This document shows, one piece after another, positions 37,119 through 47,421 of a DNA stretch of 64,000 bases. The notes under the pieces were generated by a model. It was not told the origin of the DNA, did no database searches, and saw only the letters and a program-made list of their open reading frames with translations. Source of the stretch: FEN-299 sp963727765. Its GTDB lineage: Bacteria; Acidobacteriota; Vicinamibacteria; Vicinamibacterales; Fen-181. The translations under genes were made by a program, and so were the position numbers. Numbering within the stretch: the stretch's first letter is position 1; each line of letters starts with the position of its first letter. The DNA is taken from contig CAVSGZ010000007.1 in NCBI GenBank assembly GCA_963727765.1, positions 1 through 64,000 of the forward strand, written 5' to 3'.

Positions 37119-40100
37119 TTACGGTTGCGCGCCGTCTTCTGTCAGGGCCTCACGAAGCGCCTCGACGAGTCGGTCGGCATCCCGCGCCGAGAAGGGCAGG
37201 GGCGGCTTGATCTTCAGCACGTTGTGCAGCGGCCCGTCGGTGCTGACCAGCACGCCGCGATCCTTCAGCCTGTCGATCACGTAGGCTGCCTGCCTCGCCG
37301 CTGGGCGCAGCGACTCGCGGTCCTCGATCAGTTCGACGCCGATGAAGAGCCCGAGGCCCCGCACGTCGCCGACGACGGGGAAGTCTCTCTGAAGTGATGA
37401 CAGCCCGCTCTTGAGCCTGGCGCCGACGTCGAGCGCGTGCGCCTGGAGCCGTTCGTCCCGCATCACGTCCAGCACCGCCAGCCCCGCCGCGCATGCCGCC
37501 TGCGTGCCGCCGAAGGTGTTGAAGTACTCCATTCCGTTGTCGAACGCCTCGGCAATTTCCGGCGTTGTGACCACGGCCCCGAGCGGAAACCCGTTGCCGA
37601 TCGGTTTGCCGAGGGTGACGATGTCGGGCGTCACCCCCTGCGTCTCGAACCCCCAAACGTGGGTCCCGACGCGGCCGAAGCCCACCTGCACCTCGTCGGC
37701 GATGGCCACGCCTCCGGCAGCCCGCACCGCCGCGTAGGCGCCGGCCAGGTAGCCGTCCGGCAGGACGATCTGCCCGCCGCAGCCGAGCAGCGACTCGCAG
37801 ATGAAGGCCGCAACCTCACGGCCGTCGCTCTCGGCACGGGCAATGGCACTCCCAACCTCAGCCGCGTAACGGGCGCCTGCCAGCGGGTCGTTCGCCCGAT
37901 ACGGCCCGCGGTAGATGTCGGGCATCGTGACCGGGTGGACGTACGGCGCGCGCCCAGCGCCTCCGGGCCCGGCGAACTTGTAGGGGCTGATCTCGACCAG
38001 CGTTGTCGTGTTGCCGTGATAGGCGACGTCCACGACAACGAGGTCGCGGCGGCCCGTGTAGGCGCGCGCGAGCCGGAGCGCCAGTTCGTTCGCCTCGCTC
38101 CCGCTGCACACGAGGTAGCAGACACTGAGCGGCGGCGGCATCAGCGCGCACAGGCGATCAGCGTAGGTGAGGATCGACTCATGGAGGTACCGCGTGTTCG
38201 TGTTGAGGACGGCCATCTGACGCGCCACCGCCTCGACGACGCGCGGGTGGTTGTGGCCGACGTGCGGCACGTTGTTGACCGCGTCCAGGTAACGGCGGCC
38301 CTCGGCGTCGTAGAGATACTGCCGGTAGGCGCGCGCCGCGACGATGGGCTGCCGATACGAGAGGCTCAGGTTGCGGCCCAGGTGACGCCGCCTTGCGTCG
38401 AGAAGCGCGGCGGGTTCGGCCCGGCGGGCGCGCATCCGCTCGTCGGGCACCCCCGCGATCAGGTTGGCGTCAAGGCAGAGGCTGAGCCAGATGTCGCGCT
38501 CGCTGGGCGCGGCGACGCCCGGGAACTCGCCCTCGCGCCCAAGCATGTCCACGATGACCTGGAAGTGGACGTGCGGCGGCCAACCGCCGTTGACCGACGG
38601 GTCGCCAAGCCAGGCGATCCGCTCGCCGCGGAGTACCTTGCGTCCGCGCGTCATCCCCTCGAGCGACGCGAGGCTCAGGTGGCCGTAGAGCGTGAAAAAC
38701 CGCACGGCCCCGCCATCGACGACGTGCTCGAGGATGATCGTCGGGCCGTAGTCGCCGTCTGCTGCGTTGTTCGCCGCGCTGTGGACGATGCCGTCGAGCG
38801 GTGCGTGGACCGGGGTGCCGGCGTCGCAGAACAGGTCGATCCCCAGGTGCACGGTCCGGTTCTCGTCGCGCCAGTTGTTCGCGTGCCGGAACAGTTCGGT
38901 GACGTAGACGAGGCGGGCTTCGTCGTAACGGCCGACGGCAACCTCCGCGCTGCTCTCGGCCATGAGCCGGTCGACGTGCGCGCAGAAGGCTTCCGTGTCC
39001 TGGACGATCTCCGGCCGCGGGATGTCGAGGCTGCCGACGCTGAGGTCCAGGACGACGAGCGGCGTCGTCGGCAGGCCGCGCCCCATGACCGGGGCGAAAT
39101 CCCCGCGGTGCGCCGCCAGCCAGGCCGCGACGCGCGGCGAGGCTTCGCACGGCGCGAGTCCGCACGCGTGACGGAACGCGCTGAGCGCCCACGACGGGGC
39201 CACGCGGTCCAGGTGCTCGAGCAGCGGCCACGTCTGCTGCTGGCTGATGAGGAGATAGTCGTTGCCCGGCGCGGCCGCGGACTGACTGGCAGCCATGGTC
39301 ACGCTCAGCGCGAGCCGGGCCCGGACAAGCGGCAGCAGCGCCGCCCGCTCGTCGTCGTCGAGCGGCAGAACGCCGTGAAACCCGCGGACGATCGCCGCCG
39401 CGGCACCGATCGGGTCCGCCTTGCCGAGCATGGCGTAGGTGCAGGCCACGGCGAGATCCGCGACCACCGCCGACCGGATCATGTCGCCGAGGTCGATGAT
39501 GGCAACCTGCCCGGGCCCATCGCCCTCGCCGGGCGCGACGATGACGTTGTAGTCGTTCCAGTCGTTGTGGACGACCTGCAAGCGGAGGCGGCCGAGGCGC
39601 GGAGCGACCTCGCGCGCGAACTCCTCGAGCACGCGCTCAATCGAGCCGCCGCTGATGCGGATTGCCGGAATCGGTCCAGCTCGGAGGCAATCCACGGCGT
39701 CCGGAGCGCGTCCCACGGTAGCGCGCGGCTCATCGCGGAATGCTCGAATCCTGCCAGCGCGCGGTTGGCTTCCGCGACGGCGCGTCCGAGGCTCTCGAGC
39801 AAGGCCTCCGTGTGCGGACGCACCTCGGCCAGGACCTGGCCCGGCACCCAGGTGAGCATGCGCACGGAGTGCTCGCGGCCGCCAGGGCCAGTCGCCCGAA
39901 GGATCGACTGGCCGGAGACCGAACGCAGGACGCGGGGGGCCACGAGGCCGTGCCCGTGCATGGCCAGGTGTTCGAGCGCCGCGTTCTGGAAGTCGAGGAT
40001 CTCGAGCGGCTCGGTGGCGTTGGCGATCTTGAGGACGAACTGCCGGCCGTCGGCCGCAACCAGCCTGAAATTCTGGTCGCGCTCGCTCGGGAGCGGGTCG

Positions 40101-40189
40101 GCCGCGGCGACAATGCCGTAGAGCCGCGCGGCCAGCTTCTCTGCGTCGGCGGCGCTGAATTGCGGGGCGTGCTGCACGACTACGTCCAT
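37119..40189 (-). CDS. Three-domain fusion: APH-type kinase, M23 peptidase, class III aminotransferase-fold enzyme (frameshifted)
   Basis: ATG at 40189. The kinase domain spans about 1-330 (VHNDWNDYNVIV with catalytic Asp, IIDLGDM). The M23 domain is at about 430-560, with metal motifs HLGIDLF and HVHFQV and the stretch FFTLYGHLS. The PLP domain covers the last 440 residues, with DEVQVGFGR and PLP lysine in LGKPIGNGFPLG. A frameshift near 39665 separates the first 175 residues from the rest. The animal homologues of the outer domains are hydroxylysine kinase and phospho-lyases acting on phosphohydroxylysine or phosphoethanolamine, so a kinase then lyase pathway is likely. Confidence 0.88.
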
Positions 40190-40239
40190 ACCGGGGAAGC
40201 CATGTTACCATCGCCTCTCGAGTGCGCGCGAACGGCCCC

Positions 40240-42276
40240 ATGAACGATGTGAAGCGACTTCTCCTCACCGGTGGCGGCACGGCGGGGCACGTGAACCCGG
40301 CGCTCGCCATCGGCCGGGCCGTGGCCGGCGCGGACACCCGCGTGCTGTTTGTCGGCGTGCGCGGCCGGGCCGAGGCCGAGGTGGTGCCGCGCGAGGGGAT
40401 TCCGATCCGGTTCGTGCGGGCATCGGGCTACCCGGGCGGGCGCCCGTCGATGGCGCTGGTCCGGTTCGTCGCGAACCTGGCGATCGGCTTTTGCCAGGCC
40501 TGCCTGATCCTGCTGACCTTCCGCCCGTCGGTCATCGTCGGAACCGGCGGCTTCGCGTCGGCGCCGGTGATGTTCGCGGCGGCGTTCCTCAGGAAGCTCC
40601 GTCTCAGCCGCGCGCGGCTCTACGTCCACGAACAAAATGCCGAGCCGGGCAAGTTGAATCAGGTCGTGGGGAGGCTGGCCGACCGCGTCTTCGTGACCTT
40701 TCCCGAGACGCTTGGGCGCTTCCCCAGGAACGGCGTGCTCGCGGGCTATCCGCTGAGGCGGCGCATCGCCTGCGTGGAACGGGAACAGGCCCGGGCACGA
40801 CTCGATTTCCTGGTCCCGCCAGGCTGTCAGGTGGTCTTCGCGTTCGGAGGCTCGCAGGGGGCACGCACGCTCAACCGCGCGATCGTGGACGCGCTGCGCT
40901 ACCTGATGCCGCTGAAGGACCGCCTGTTCGTCGTGCACGGCACGGGGCTCTTCAAGGGCGGGGAGTACGACGCGAGCGCCGACACGAGGGCGCGGCTCGA
41001 GTCGGCGTACACCGAGGCGGAGCGGCGCGAGATCGAGTCGTTCTACGTGAGCCGCCCGTTCTTCTACCAGATCGAGAACGTCTACGCGCTGGCCGATCTC
41101 GTCGTGGCGCGGGGCGGCGCGGGCAGCCTCTACGAGATGGCGTCGCTTGGCCTGCCGGCGATCGTCATCCCGAAGTCGAACCTGCCGGGCGATCACCAGG
41201 TGATGAACGCGCGCGCCATGGCCCGATGTGGCGGCGCGGTGGTGATCTACGAGGACGTCAGCCTGGTGGGCGGGCAGATCGTCGAGCAGGTGGACGGCCG
41301 CGCGCTCGCCGACGAGATCATACGGCTGCTGGCCGACGAGCGGACGCTGGCCGCGATGGCGCAGAAGAGCCACGCGTTCAGCCAGGCGGACGCGCTCGTG
41401 GTCATCGAGCGATGGATCAAGGGTGGCGAACACGCCGGCCTCACCGAGCCCGCCGCCGACGCGGCGCCCGCCCCCGCGCTCGAACCGCTGCCCTCCAACC
41501 AGGTCCTGCTCGGCCGGCTGGAGCGGGCGCTGTCGGCCAAGGGCGCCTGGTACCGGCCCGAGGACGTCGTCCGGTCTCCCGGCGACCGGTCCTATTTCGT
41601 GAGCCGTGCGGCGACGCTGCTCGCCAGCGCCTCGTGGGAGAGTCGCAATCTCGGCGTCAAGCTGATTGGCCTGCTGAAGGCGCACGAAAAGTTGCCGCTG
41701 CTGCTGGCGCTGCTGGCCGACAAGCGGCCGGCCGCGCTCATCAAGCGGATCTTCGGCGGCGACTACGCGCAGGTGGGCTTCATCCGGCGAAACATCATGA
41801 CAGCGCTGGGCCGGATCGGAGACGCGTCACCCGAGGTGGAATCGGCGCTGCTGGCCGGCTTCGACGATCCCTACTACGAGGTGAGAGCCGAGGCCGCCCG
41901 CGTTTCGGCCAGACTCGCCGCGGGCTTCCGGAGCCGCGACCGGCTGGTGGACGGCCTCCGTCGGTTGCTCACGGACTCGTGGCTCGAGGTGGCCTCATCC
42001 GCCGCCCACGCGCTCGGCAAGGTCGGCACCGCCAGCGACGCCCTGCCGGCGCTGCTTGCGCTCAGGAACGCGCGGTTCTGGCGCGTGCGCGCCGCCGCGC
42101 TGGAGGGCCTGCTGGCGCTCGTCGAGCGGGGCGAGGGCGGCGACTCGATCGCCCTCATCGACGGGCTGCGCGGCTTCATCCTCACCTCGACCGACTTCTC
42201 GCCCGAGTTCGAGATCAAGCGCCTGTATGGGCGGCTGCTCAGAGCGGTGGCGACACGTGAAGGAGGCGAGCGGTGA
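40240..42276 (+). CDS. murG: MurG-like glycosyltransferase fused to HEAT repeats
   Basis: ATG at 40240 (GTG at 40222 also possible). Residues 1-370 form a MurG-type GT-B enzyme: LTGGGTAGHVNPALAIG, EQNAEPGKLNQVVGR, FGGSQGARTLNRAI and RGGAGSLYEMASLGLPAI. Residues about 395-678 form helical HEAT repeats (IMTALGRIGDASPEVESALL, SAAHALGKVGTASDALPALL), absent from ordinary MurG. The TGA overlaps the GTG of the MraY-like gene. No other peptidoglycan genes are nearby, so these may be specialised paralogues rather than the housekeeping pair. Confidence 0.85.
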   Translation: MNDVKRLLLTGGGTAGHVNPALAIGRAVAGADTRVLFVGVRGRAEAEVVPREGIPIRFVRASGYPGGRPSMALVRFVANLAIGFCQACLILLTFRPSVIVGTGGFASAPVMFAAAFLRKLRLSRARLYVHEQNAEPGKLNQVVGRLADRVFVTFPETLGRFPRNGVLAGYPLRRRIACVEREQARARLDFLVPPGCQVVFAFGGSQGARTLNRAIVDALRYLMPLKDRLFVVHGTGLFKGGEYDASADTRARLESAYTEAERREIESFYVSRPFFYQIENVYALADLVVARGGAGSLYEMASLGLPAIVIPKSNLPGDHQVMNARAMARCGGAVVIYEDVSLVGGQIVEQVDGRALADEIIRLLADERTLAAMAQKSHAFSQADALVVIERWIKGGEHAGLTEPAADAAPAPALEPLPSNQVLLGRLERALSAKGAWYRPEDVVRSPGDRSYFVSRAATLLASASWESRNLGVKLIGLLKAHEKLPLLLALLADKRPAALIKRIFGGDYAQVGFIRRNIMTALGRIGDASPEVESALLAGFDDPYYEVRAEAARVSARLAAGFRSRDRLVDGLRRLLTDSWLEVASSAAHALGKVGTASDALPALLALRNARFWRVRAAALEGLLALVERGEGGDSIALIDGLRGFILTSTDFSPEFEIKRLYGRLLRAVATREGGER

Positions 42277-43379
42277 TCTACCTGATCGGCGCGCTGCTGC
42301 ACTCGCGGGTCGGTTCGCTCGGCGTGCTCCGGCTGCTGGAATACCTCAGCCTCAGGGCCATCGCCGCCGCACTGACGGCGATCGTGCTCACCTTTATCGT
42401 CATGCCGCGCTTCATCTGGTACCTGCACCGGCGCGGTGTGGTGGACCAGTGGCGCGACACCGGCGTGCCGTCGGCGTACGACAAGGCCGGAACGCCGGTG
42501 ATGGGCGGCGCGGTGATGATCGGCTGCATCGTCATCGGCACGCTGCTCTGGTGCAATCTCGCCAGCCGGTACGTGATCACCGTGCTGGTGGCGCTGCTGT
42601 GGTTCGGCGCGATCGGCCTGGTCGACGACGTGGCGAAGTGGAAGACCGGCTCGGGCAACTCCGGCATGACCGAGGCCATGAAGCTCGTGCTCCAGGGCAC
42701 CTTCGCGGCCGGCTTCGTGCTGCTGCTGGCCAGCCCGTTCTCGCCGCTGCCGCACGCCCAGGCGGCGACGCTCTACGTGCCCTTCGTGAAGGTCCCGATC
42801 GCCAGGTCGGCGATGATCTACCTGCCGTACGTGTTCGTGTTCGTGATGCTCGTCGGGAACGCGGTGAACATCGCGGACGGCATGGACGGCCTGGCCATCG
42901 TTCCGTCGGTCTTCGTCGTCGGCGTCCTGGGGTTCTTCGCCTACATCATGGGGAACGCGATCTGGGCGAAGTACCTGTTCTACCCGCTGCTGAAGGACGC
43001 GGGCGAGCTGATCGTCTTCTGCGCGGCGTTCGCGGGCGCCGGGATCGGGTTCCTCTGGTACAACGCGTACCCGGCCCAGATCTTCATGGGCGACGCCGGG
43101 TCGCTGGCCATCGGCGGCTGCATCGCCACCATCTCGGTCCTGCTCAAGCAGGAGGCGCTGTTCCTGATCCTCGGCGGGCTGTTCGTCGTGGAGGCGGCAA
43201 CGTCGCAGATCCAGGACAAAATCGGCATCAAGTGGCTTGGCCGCCGGCTCTTCTACCGCGCGCCGTTCCACCATCAGATGCAGCACACCGGACTGGCCGA
43301 GACGAAGGTCGTCATCCGGCTCTGGATCATCTCCGGGATCCTCGCGCTCGCGGCGCTGGCCACGATCAAGCTGCGCTGA
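42273..43379 (+). CDS. mraY: MraY-like phospho-sugar transferase
   Basis: A 368-residue membrane protein with about ten helices. Family motifs: AGTPVMGGAVM, GLVDDVAKWK (catalytic Asp pair), GNAVNIADGMDGLA and FMGDAGSLAIGG. The C-terminal loop reads FYRAPFHHQMQHTGLAET instead of the near-universal PLHHHFE, so the HHH triad is changed. It would attach a UDP-sugar phosphate to undecaprenyl phosphate, the step before MurG. GTG start at 42273 overlaps the murG-like stop, so the two enzymes are coupled. Confidence 0.85.
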   Translation: MIYLIGALLHSRVGSLGVLRLLEYLSLRAIAAALTAIVLTFIVMPRFIWYLHRRGVVDQWRDTGVPSAYDKAGTPVMGGAVMIGCIVIGTLLWCNLASRYVITVLVALLWFGAIGLVDDVAKWKTGSGNSGMTEAMKLVLQGTFAAGFVLLLASPFSPLPHAQAATLYVPFVKVPIARSAMIYLPYVFVFVMLVGNAVNIADGMDGLAIVPSVFVVGVLGFFAYIMGNAIWAKYLFYPLLKDAGELIVFCAAFAGAGIGFLWYNAYPAQIFMGDAGSLAIGGCIATISVLLKQEALFLILGGLFVVEAATSQIQDKIGIKWLGRRLFYRAPFHHQMQHTGLAETKVVIRLWIISGILALAALATIKLR

Positions 43380-43390
43380 CGCTCGCCGGG

Positions 43391-43446
43391 ATACGGCTTA
43401 CGGCTCACGCCTTACGCCACAAGCCTCACGCCCGAGGCCTCACTGA
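43391..43446. repeat. Degenerate heptanucleotide array C
   Basis: Eight phased 7-base units: atacggc, ttacggc, tcacgcc, ttacgcc, acaagcc, tcacgcc, cgaggcc, tcactga. It lies in the short spacer after the MraY-like gene. Confidence 0.75.
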
Positions 43447-43482
43447 GGGCGCAGCTGGCGCGCGCCTTGCACAATCACGAGC

Positions 43483-43875
43483 ATGGCCAGAAACCCGGCG
43501 CGGCTCGAGGTGTTCCACCGGGCACACCATCTGGTGCTCGATATCTACCGGCTGACCGGGAAACTGCCGACAGCGGAGCGGTTCGGTCTATGTACCCAAT
43601 TGCGTCGGGCAGCAGCCTCGATTCCAACCAATATCGTGGAGGGGGCGATCCGACGCACCCCCAACGAGTTCCACCGGTTCCTCGACATCGCGCTGGGTTC
43701 GGCAGCGGAAGTGCGCTACCTCATCCAACTTGCGGTCGACCTACGGATGCTGACGGCAGACGATGCCGCAGGTTGCCTTGACTGCAGTGACCACGTCTTT
43801 CGGCAGTTGCAGAATCTGCAAAAGACAGTGCGCGGCTTTGCTGACCGTATGGCGCAGGGCGTGCTCAGAAAATAG
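43483..43875 (+). CDS. Four-helix-bundle protein (S23/TIGR02436 type)
   Basis: A 130-residue helical protein: LEVFHRAHHLVLDIYRLTG, LCTQLRRAAASIPTNIVEG and ALGSAAEVRYLIQLAVDL are the family hallmarks. Such genes were first seen within intervening sequences of 23S rRNA but are common as stand-alone genes, as here. No rRNA is near. Function is unknown. ATG at 43483 lies 37 bases after heptad array C. Confidence 0.92.
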   Translation: MARNPARLEVFHRAHHLVLDIYRLTGKLPTAERFGLCTQLRRAAASIPTNIVEGAIRRTPNEFHRFLDIALGSAAEVRYLIQLAVDLRMLTADDAAGCLDCSDHVFRQLQNLQKTVRGFADRMAQGVLRK

Positions 43876-44002
43876 TGCCGGGGCTATGCGGCCCGCTGGG
43901 GGGGGCGCCCGGTCCCACCCGCCGGTCGAGACATCGCGCCCGGGCCTACGTCTGGGCGCCACTTTGCGCGGGGTCAGCCGCAGATGCCATTTTCATGGGC
44001 CA

Positions 44003-44079
44003 GGCTGAGCCTCGGCTCATGACGCAGTAAGGCGTAAGGCGTACGGCGTGAGGCGTAGGGCGTACAGCGCACGGCGCAG
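44003..44079. repeat. Degenerate heptanucleotide array D
   Basis: Eleven units in one phase: ggctgag, cctcggc, tcatgac, gcagtaa, ggcgtaa, ggcgtac, ggcgtga, ggcgtag, ggcgtac, agcgcac, ggcgcag. The best run follows ggcgtRN. It ends just before the 3' end of the convergent phosphoesterase gene. Confidence 0.8.
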
Positions 44080-44085
44080 CCCGCG

Positions 44086-45222
44086 TCACCGGGCGAGCAG
44101 GGTGACGGCGACGATCTCGCCCGGCAGGAAGAGCCGCATCGGCGGTCCCCAGAAGCCGGTGCCGCGCGAGACCAGCAGCGTCATCCCATTTACCTCGAAC
44201 CGCCCGACGACGTAGGGATACATCAGCCGAACGATGTAATTGAACGGCCAGATCTGCCCGGCGTGCGTGTGCCCGGAGAGCATCAGGGCGACGCCGAACT
44301 CGGCCGCGCTCTCGACCTGCCACGGGCTGTGCGACAGGAAGATCGTCGTACCCGCCGGGCGGTGCGCCAGCGCCCGGTCGACCGGGTGGCCGTCGGCGCC
44401 GAACTGACGCCGTGCCGAGAGGTCGTCGACGCCGGCCAGCACCAGGCCGGGCGCCACCTCGGCAGCCTCGTCCCTGAGCAGCCTGATCCCCGCGGCCTCG
44501 AACACGTGGACCGTCCGGTCGAGCCCGGCGTAGAACTCGTGGTTGCCGAGCACGCCCCAGACGCCGAGCCGCGCATGCAGGTGCCTGAACAGCGGCGCAA
44601 GCGACTCCGACAACGTGCCGTCCCGGTCGACGAGATCGCCGGTGACCAGCACGAGGTCGGGCCGCAGCGTTTCGACCTGCGCGACGCGCCGGCGAACCCA
44701 GTCGGCGCCGAGCAGCGTGCCCACGTGCAGGTCGGTCAACTGGACGATGCGCAGGCCGTCGTATTCCGGGCGCAGGCCCGGCAGCGACACCTGGTGTTCG
44801 CGGACGACCGGCGGGCGCAGGCCCTGGACGAGCGCGGCGATTCCGAGCGCCATCGCTGCGCCCATCGCGACCATGCGCGCCAGGCGCCACCACGACGGCA
44901 GCAGCCAACCGAAGCCGGTGACGAGGTCGGCCGCCAGCAGGCACACCAGAAGCAGGAAGAGCAACCCCACCCACGTGGAGGCGACCACCTCGAGCGGCCC
45001 GGCGGCCCGGCCAACCGTGCGCGACAGCCACTGGGCCAGCGGGAAGCTGAACCAGAGCGCCGCGCCGGCCAGCGACAGGCCCAGGTGCCATCCGAACGGG
45101 GGAGCGGCCGGGAGATTCCAGAGCCTGGACACCACGTAGACATGCATGACTGTCCACACCGAGAGCACGATCAGCAGGAAGGTCATGATGCGGCCGGGGT
45201 TGTCTGCGGGGGAAGAGGTCAT
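44086..45222 (-). CDS. Membrane-anchored metallophosphoesterase (YkuE-like)
   Basis: About 378 residues from the ATG at 45222; an ATG at 45234 would add four. Four membrane helices (about 12-120) precede a calcineurin-like phosphoesterase domain with all metal motifs: LTDLHVGTLLG, TGDLVDRDG, LGNHEFYAG, and GHTHAGQIWPFNY. The family includes putative UDP-2,3-diacylglucosamine-hydrolase-like enzymes, but the substrate here is unknown. The catalytic domain faces the side set by an even number of helices. Confidence 0.9.
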   Translation of the reverse strand: MTSSPADNPGRIMTFLLIVLSVWTVMHVYVVSRLWNLPAAPPFGWHLGLSLAGAALWFSFPLAQWLSRTVGRAAGPLEVVASTWVGLLFLLLVCLLAADLVTGFGWLLPSWWRLARMVAMGAAMALGIAALVQGLRPPVVREHQVSLPGLRPEYDGLRIVQLTDLHVGTLLGADWVRRRVAQVETLRPDLVLVTGDLVDRDGTLSESLAPLFRHLHARLGVWGVLGNHEFYAGLDRTVHVFEAAGIRLLRDEAAEVAPGLVLAGVDDLSARRQFGADGHPVDRALAHRPAGTTIFLSHSPWQVESAAEFGVALMLSGHTHAGQIWPFNYIVRLMYPYVVGRFEVNGMTLLVSRGTGFWGPPMRLFLPGEIVAVTLLAR

Positions 45223-45251
45223 GGCAGGTACCATCGTACACTGCGGCAGTC

Positions 45252-45297
45252 GCGCAGGCCTGAAGGCCTGAAGGCGCAGGCCTCAAGGCCTGCGCTA
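45252..45297. repeat. Octanucleotide repeat and hairpin
   Basis: Imperfect 8-base units: aggcctga, aggcctga, aggcgc, aggcctca, aggcctgc. The right part forms an inverted repeat gcaggcc-tcaa-ggcctgc. It lies between two divergently transcribed genes and may be a variant of the heptad family. Confidence 0.65.
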
Positions 45298-45345
45298 TCT
45301 GGTGATCCTTGGCAGAACGGCCAGTGGACATGGTCTAATGCGCGG

Positions 45346-46038
45346 ATGAGCCGCCCCGTCTACCAGATCCACCGAGCCACCGCCGTGCCCGAACATCGCG
45401 GGGCATGGGAGGGACCCGCGTGGAGAGCGGCCGACACCATGCACGTCGCGGTCTTCCATCCCCGCAGCTCGCGTCATCGTCCCCGGGTCGAGGCGAAGCT
45501 GCTCTACGACCCTGCGCACCTGCACGCCCTCTTCCGCGTGCACGATCGCTACGTCCGTTCGGTTCACACCGCGTATGACAGCGACACCTACAAGGACAGC
45601 TGCGTGGAGCTGTTCCTGCAGCCGGGGGCGCACACCGGCTACTTCGCGCTCGAAGTGAATTGCGGCGGTGCCTTCTCGCTGCGCTACATCGAAGACCCGA
45701 CGCGGACGGCCAACCGGTTCGCGAAATGGACCAGCGTGGACCCGGCGCTGGCCGCGACGATCAGGGTGTCGCACGCGATGCCTGCAGTCGTGGAACCCGA
45801 GCAGGCGGGACCTGTCGACTGGTGGGTTGAAGTGTCGTGGCCGTTTGCGGTCATGGAGCCCTATTGCGGGGAGATTCGCCCGGTCGTCTGCCGCCGGTGG
45901 CGTGGCAACGCCTTCAAGTGCGCGGACGAGACATCCCATCCGCACTGGGCCAGTTGGGCACCGATCGGCGAAGCCCTCAACTTCCACGCCCCAGGGTGGT
46001 TCGGGGACCTCGAGTTCGAGCTTTCCCCTCAAGACTGA
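45346..46038 (+). CDS. Carbohydrate-binding family 9-like protein
   Basis: A 230-residue single-domain protein resembling the CBM9-like beta-sandwich: LYDPAHLHALFRVHDRYV, DSCVELFLQPG, YFALEVNCGG, VDWWVEVSWPF, and the end FHAPGWFGDLEFE. No signal peptide is visible, which is unusual for a carbohydrate-binding module, so a cytoplasmic or non-classical role is possible. ATG at 45346. It precedes a sigma-54 activator gene by 54 bases but without overlap. Confidence 0.8.
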   Translation: MSRPVYQIHRATAVPEHRGAWEGPAWRAADTMHVAVFHPRSSRHRPRVEAKLLYDPAHLHALFRVHDRYVRSVHTAYDSDTYKDSCVELFLQPGAHTGYFALEVNCGGAFSLRYIEDPTRTANRFAKWTSVDPALAATIRVSHAMPAVVEPEQAGPVDWWVEVSWPFAVMEPYCGEIRPVVCRRWRGNAFKCADETSHPHWASWAPIGEALNFHAPGWFGDLEFELSPQD

Positions 46039-46092
46039 AGCAGTTACGGACACGGCCGATAAGAAGGGTGGAGTTCTGGTCGGTCTGTCCCT

Positions 46093-47417
<1,325 letters not shown>

Positions 47418-47421
<4 letters not shown>

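Noticed and set aside
37119..40189. Aminoglycoside resistance gene
   Set aside because: The APH-like domain is fused to a PLP enzyme and resembles hydroxylysine-kinase-type proteins rather than drug-modifying enzymes.
43483..43875. 23S rRNA intervening sequence
   Set aside because: The encoded four-helix protein is of that family, but no rRNA sequence flanks it.
44003..44079. Possible CRISPR array
   Set aside because: The units are 7 bases, degenerate and without spacers; no cas gene is nearby.
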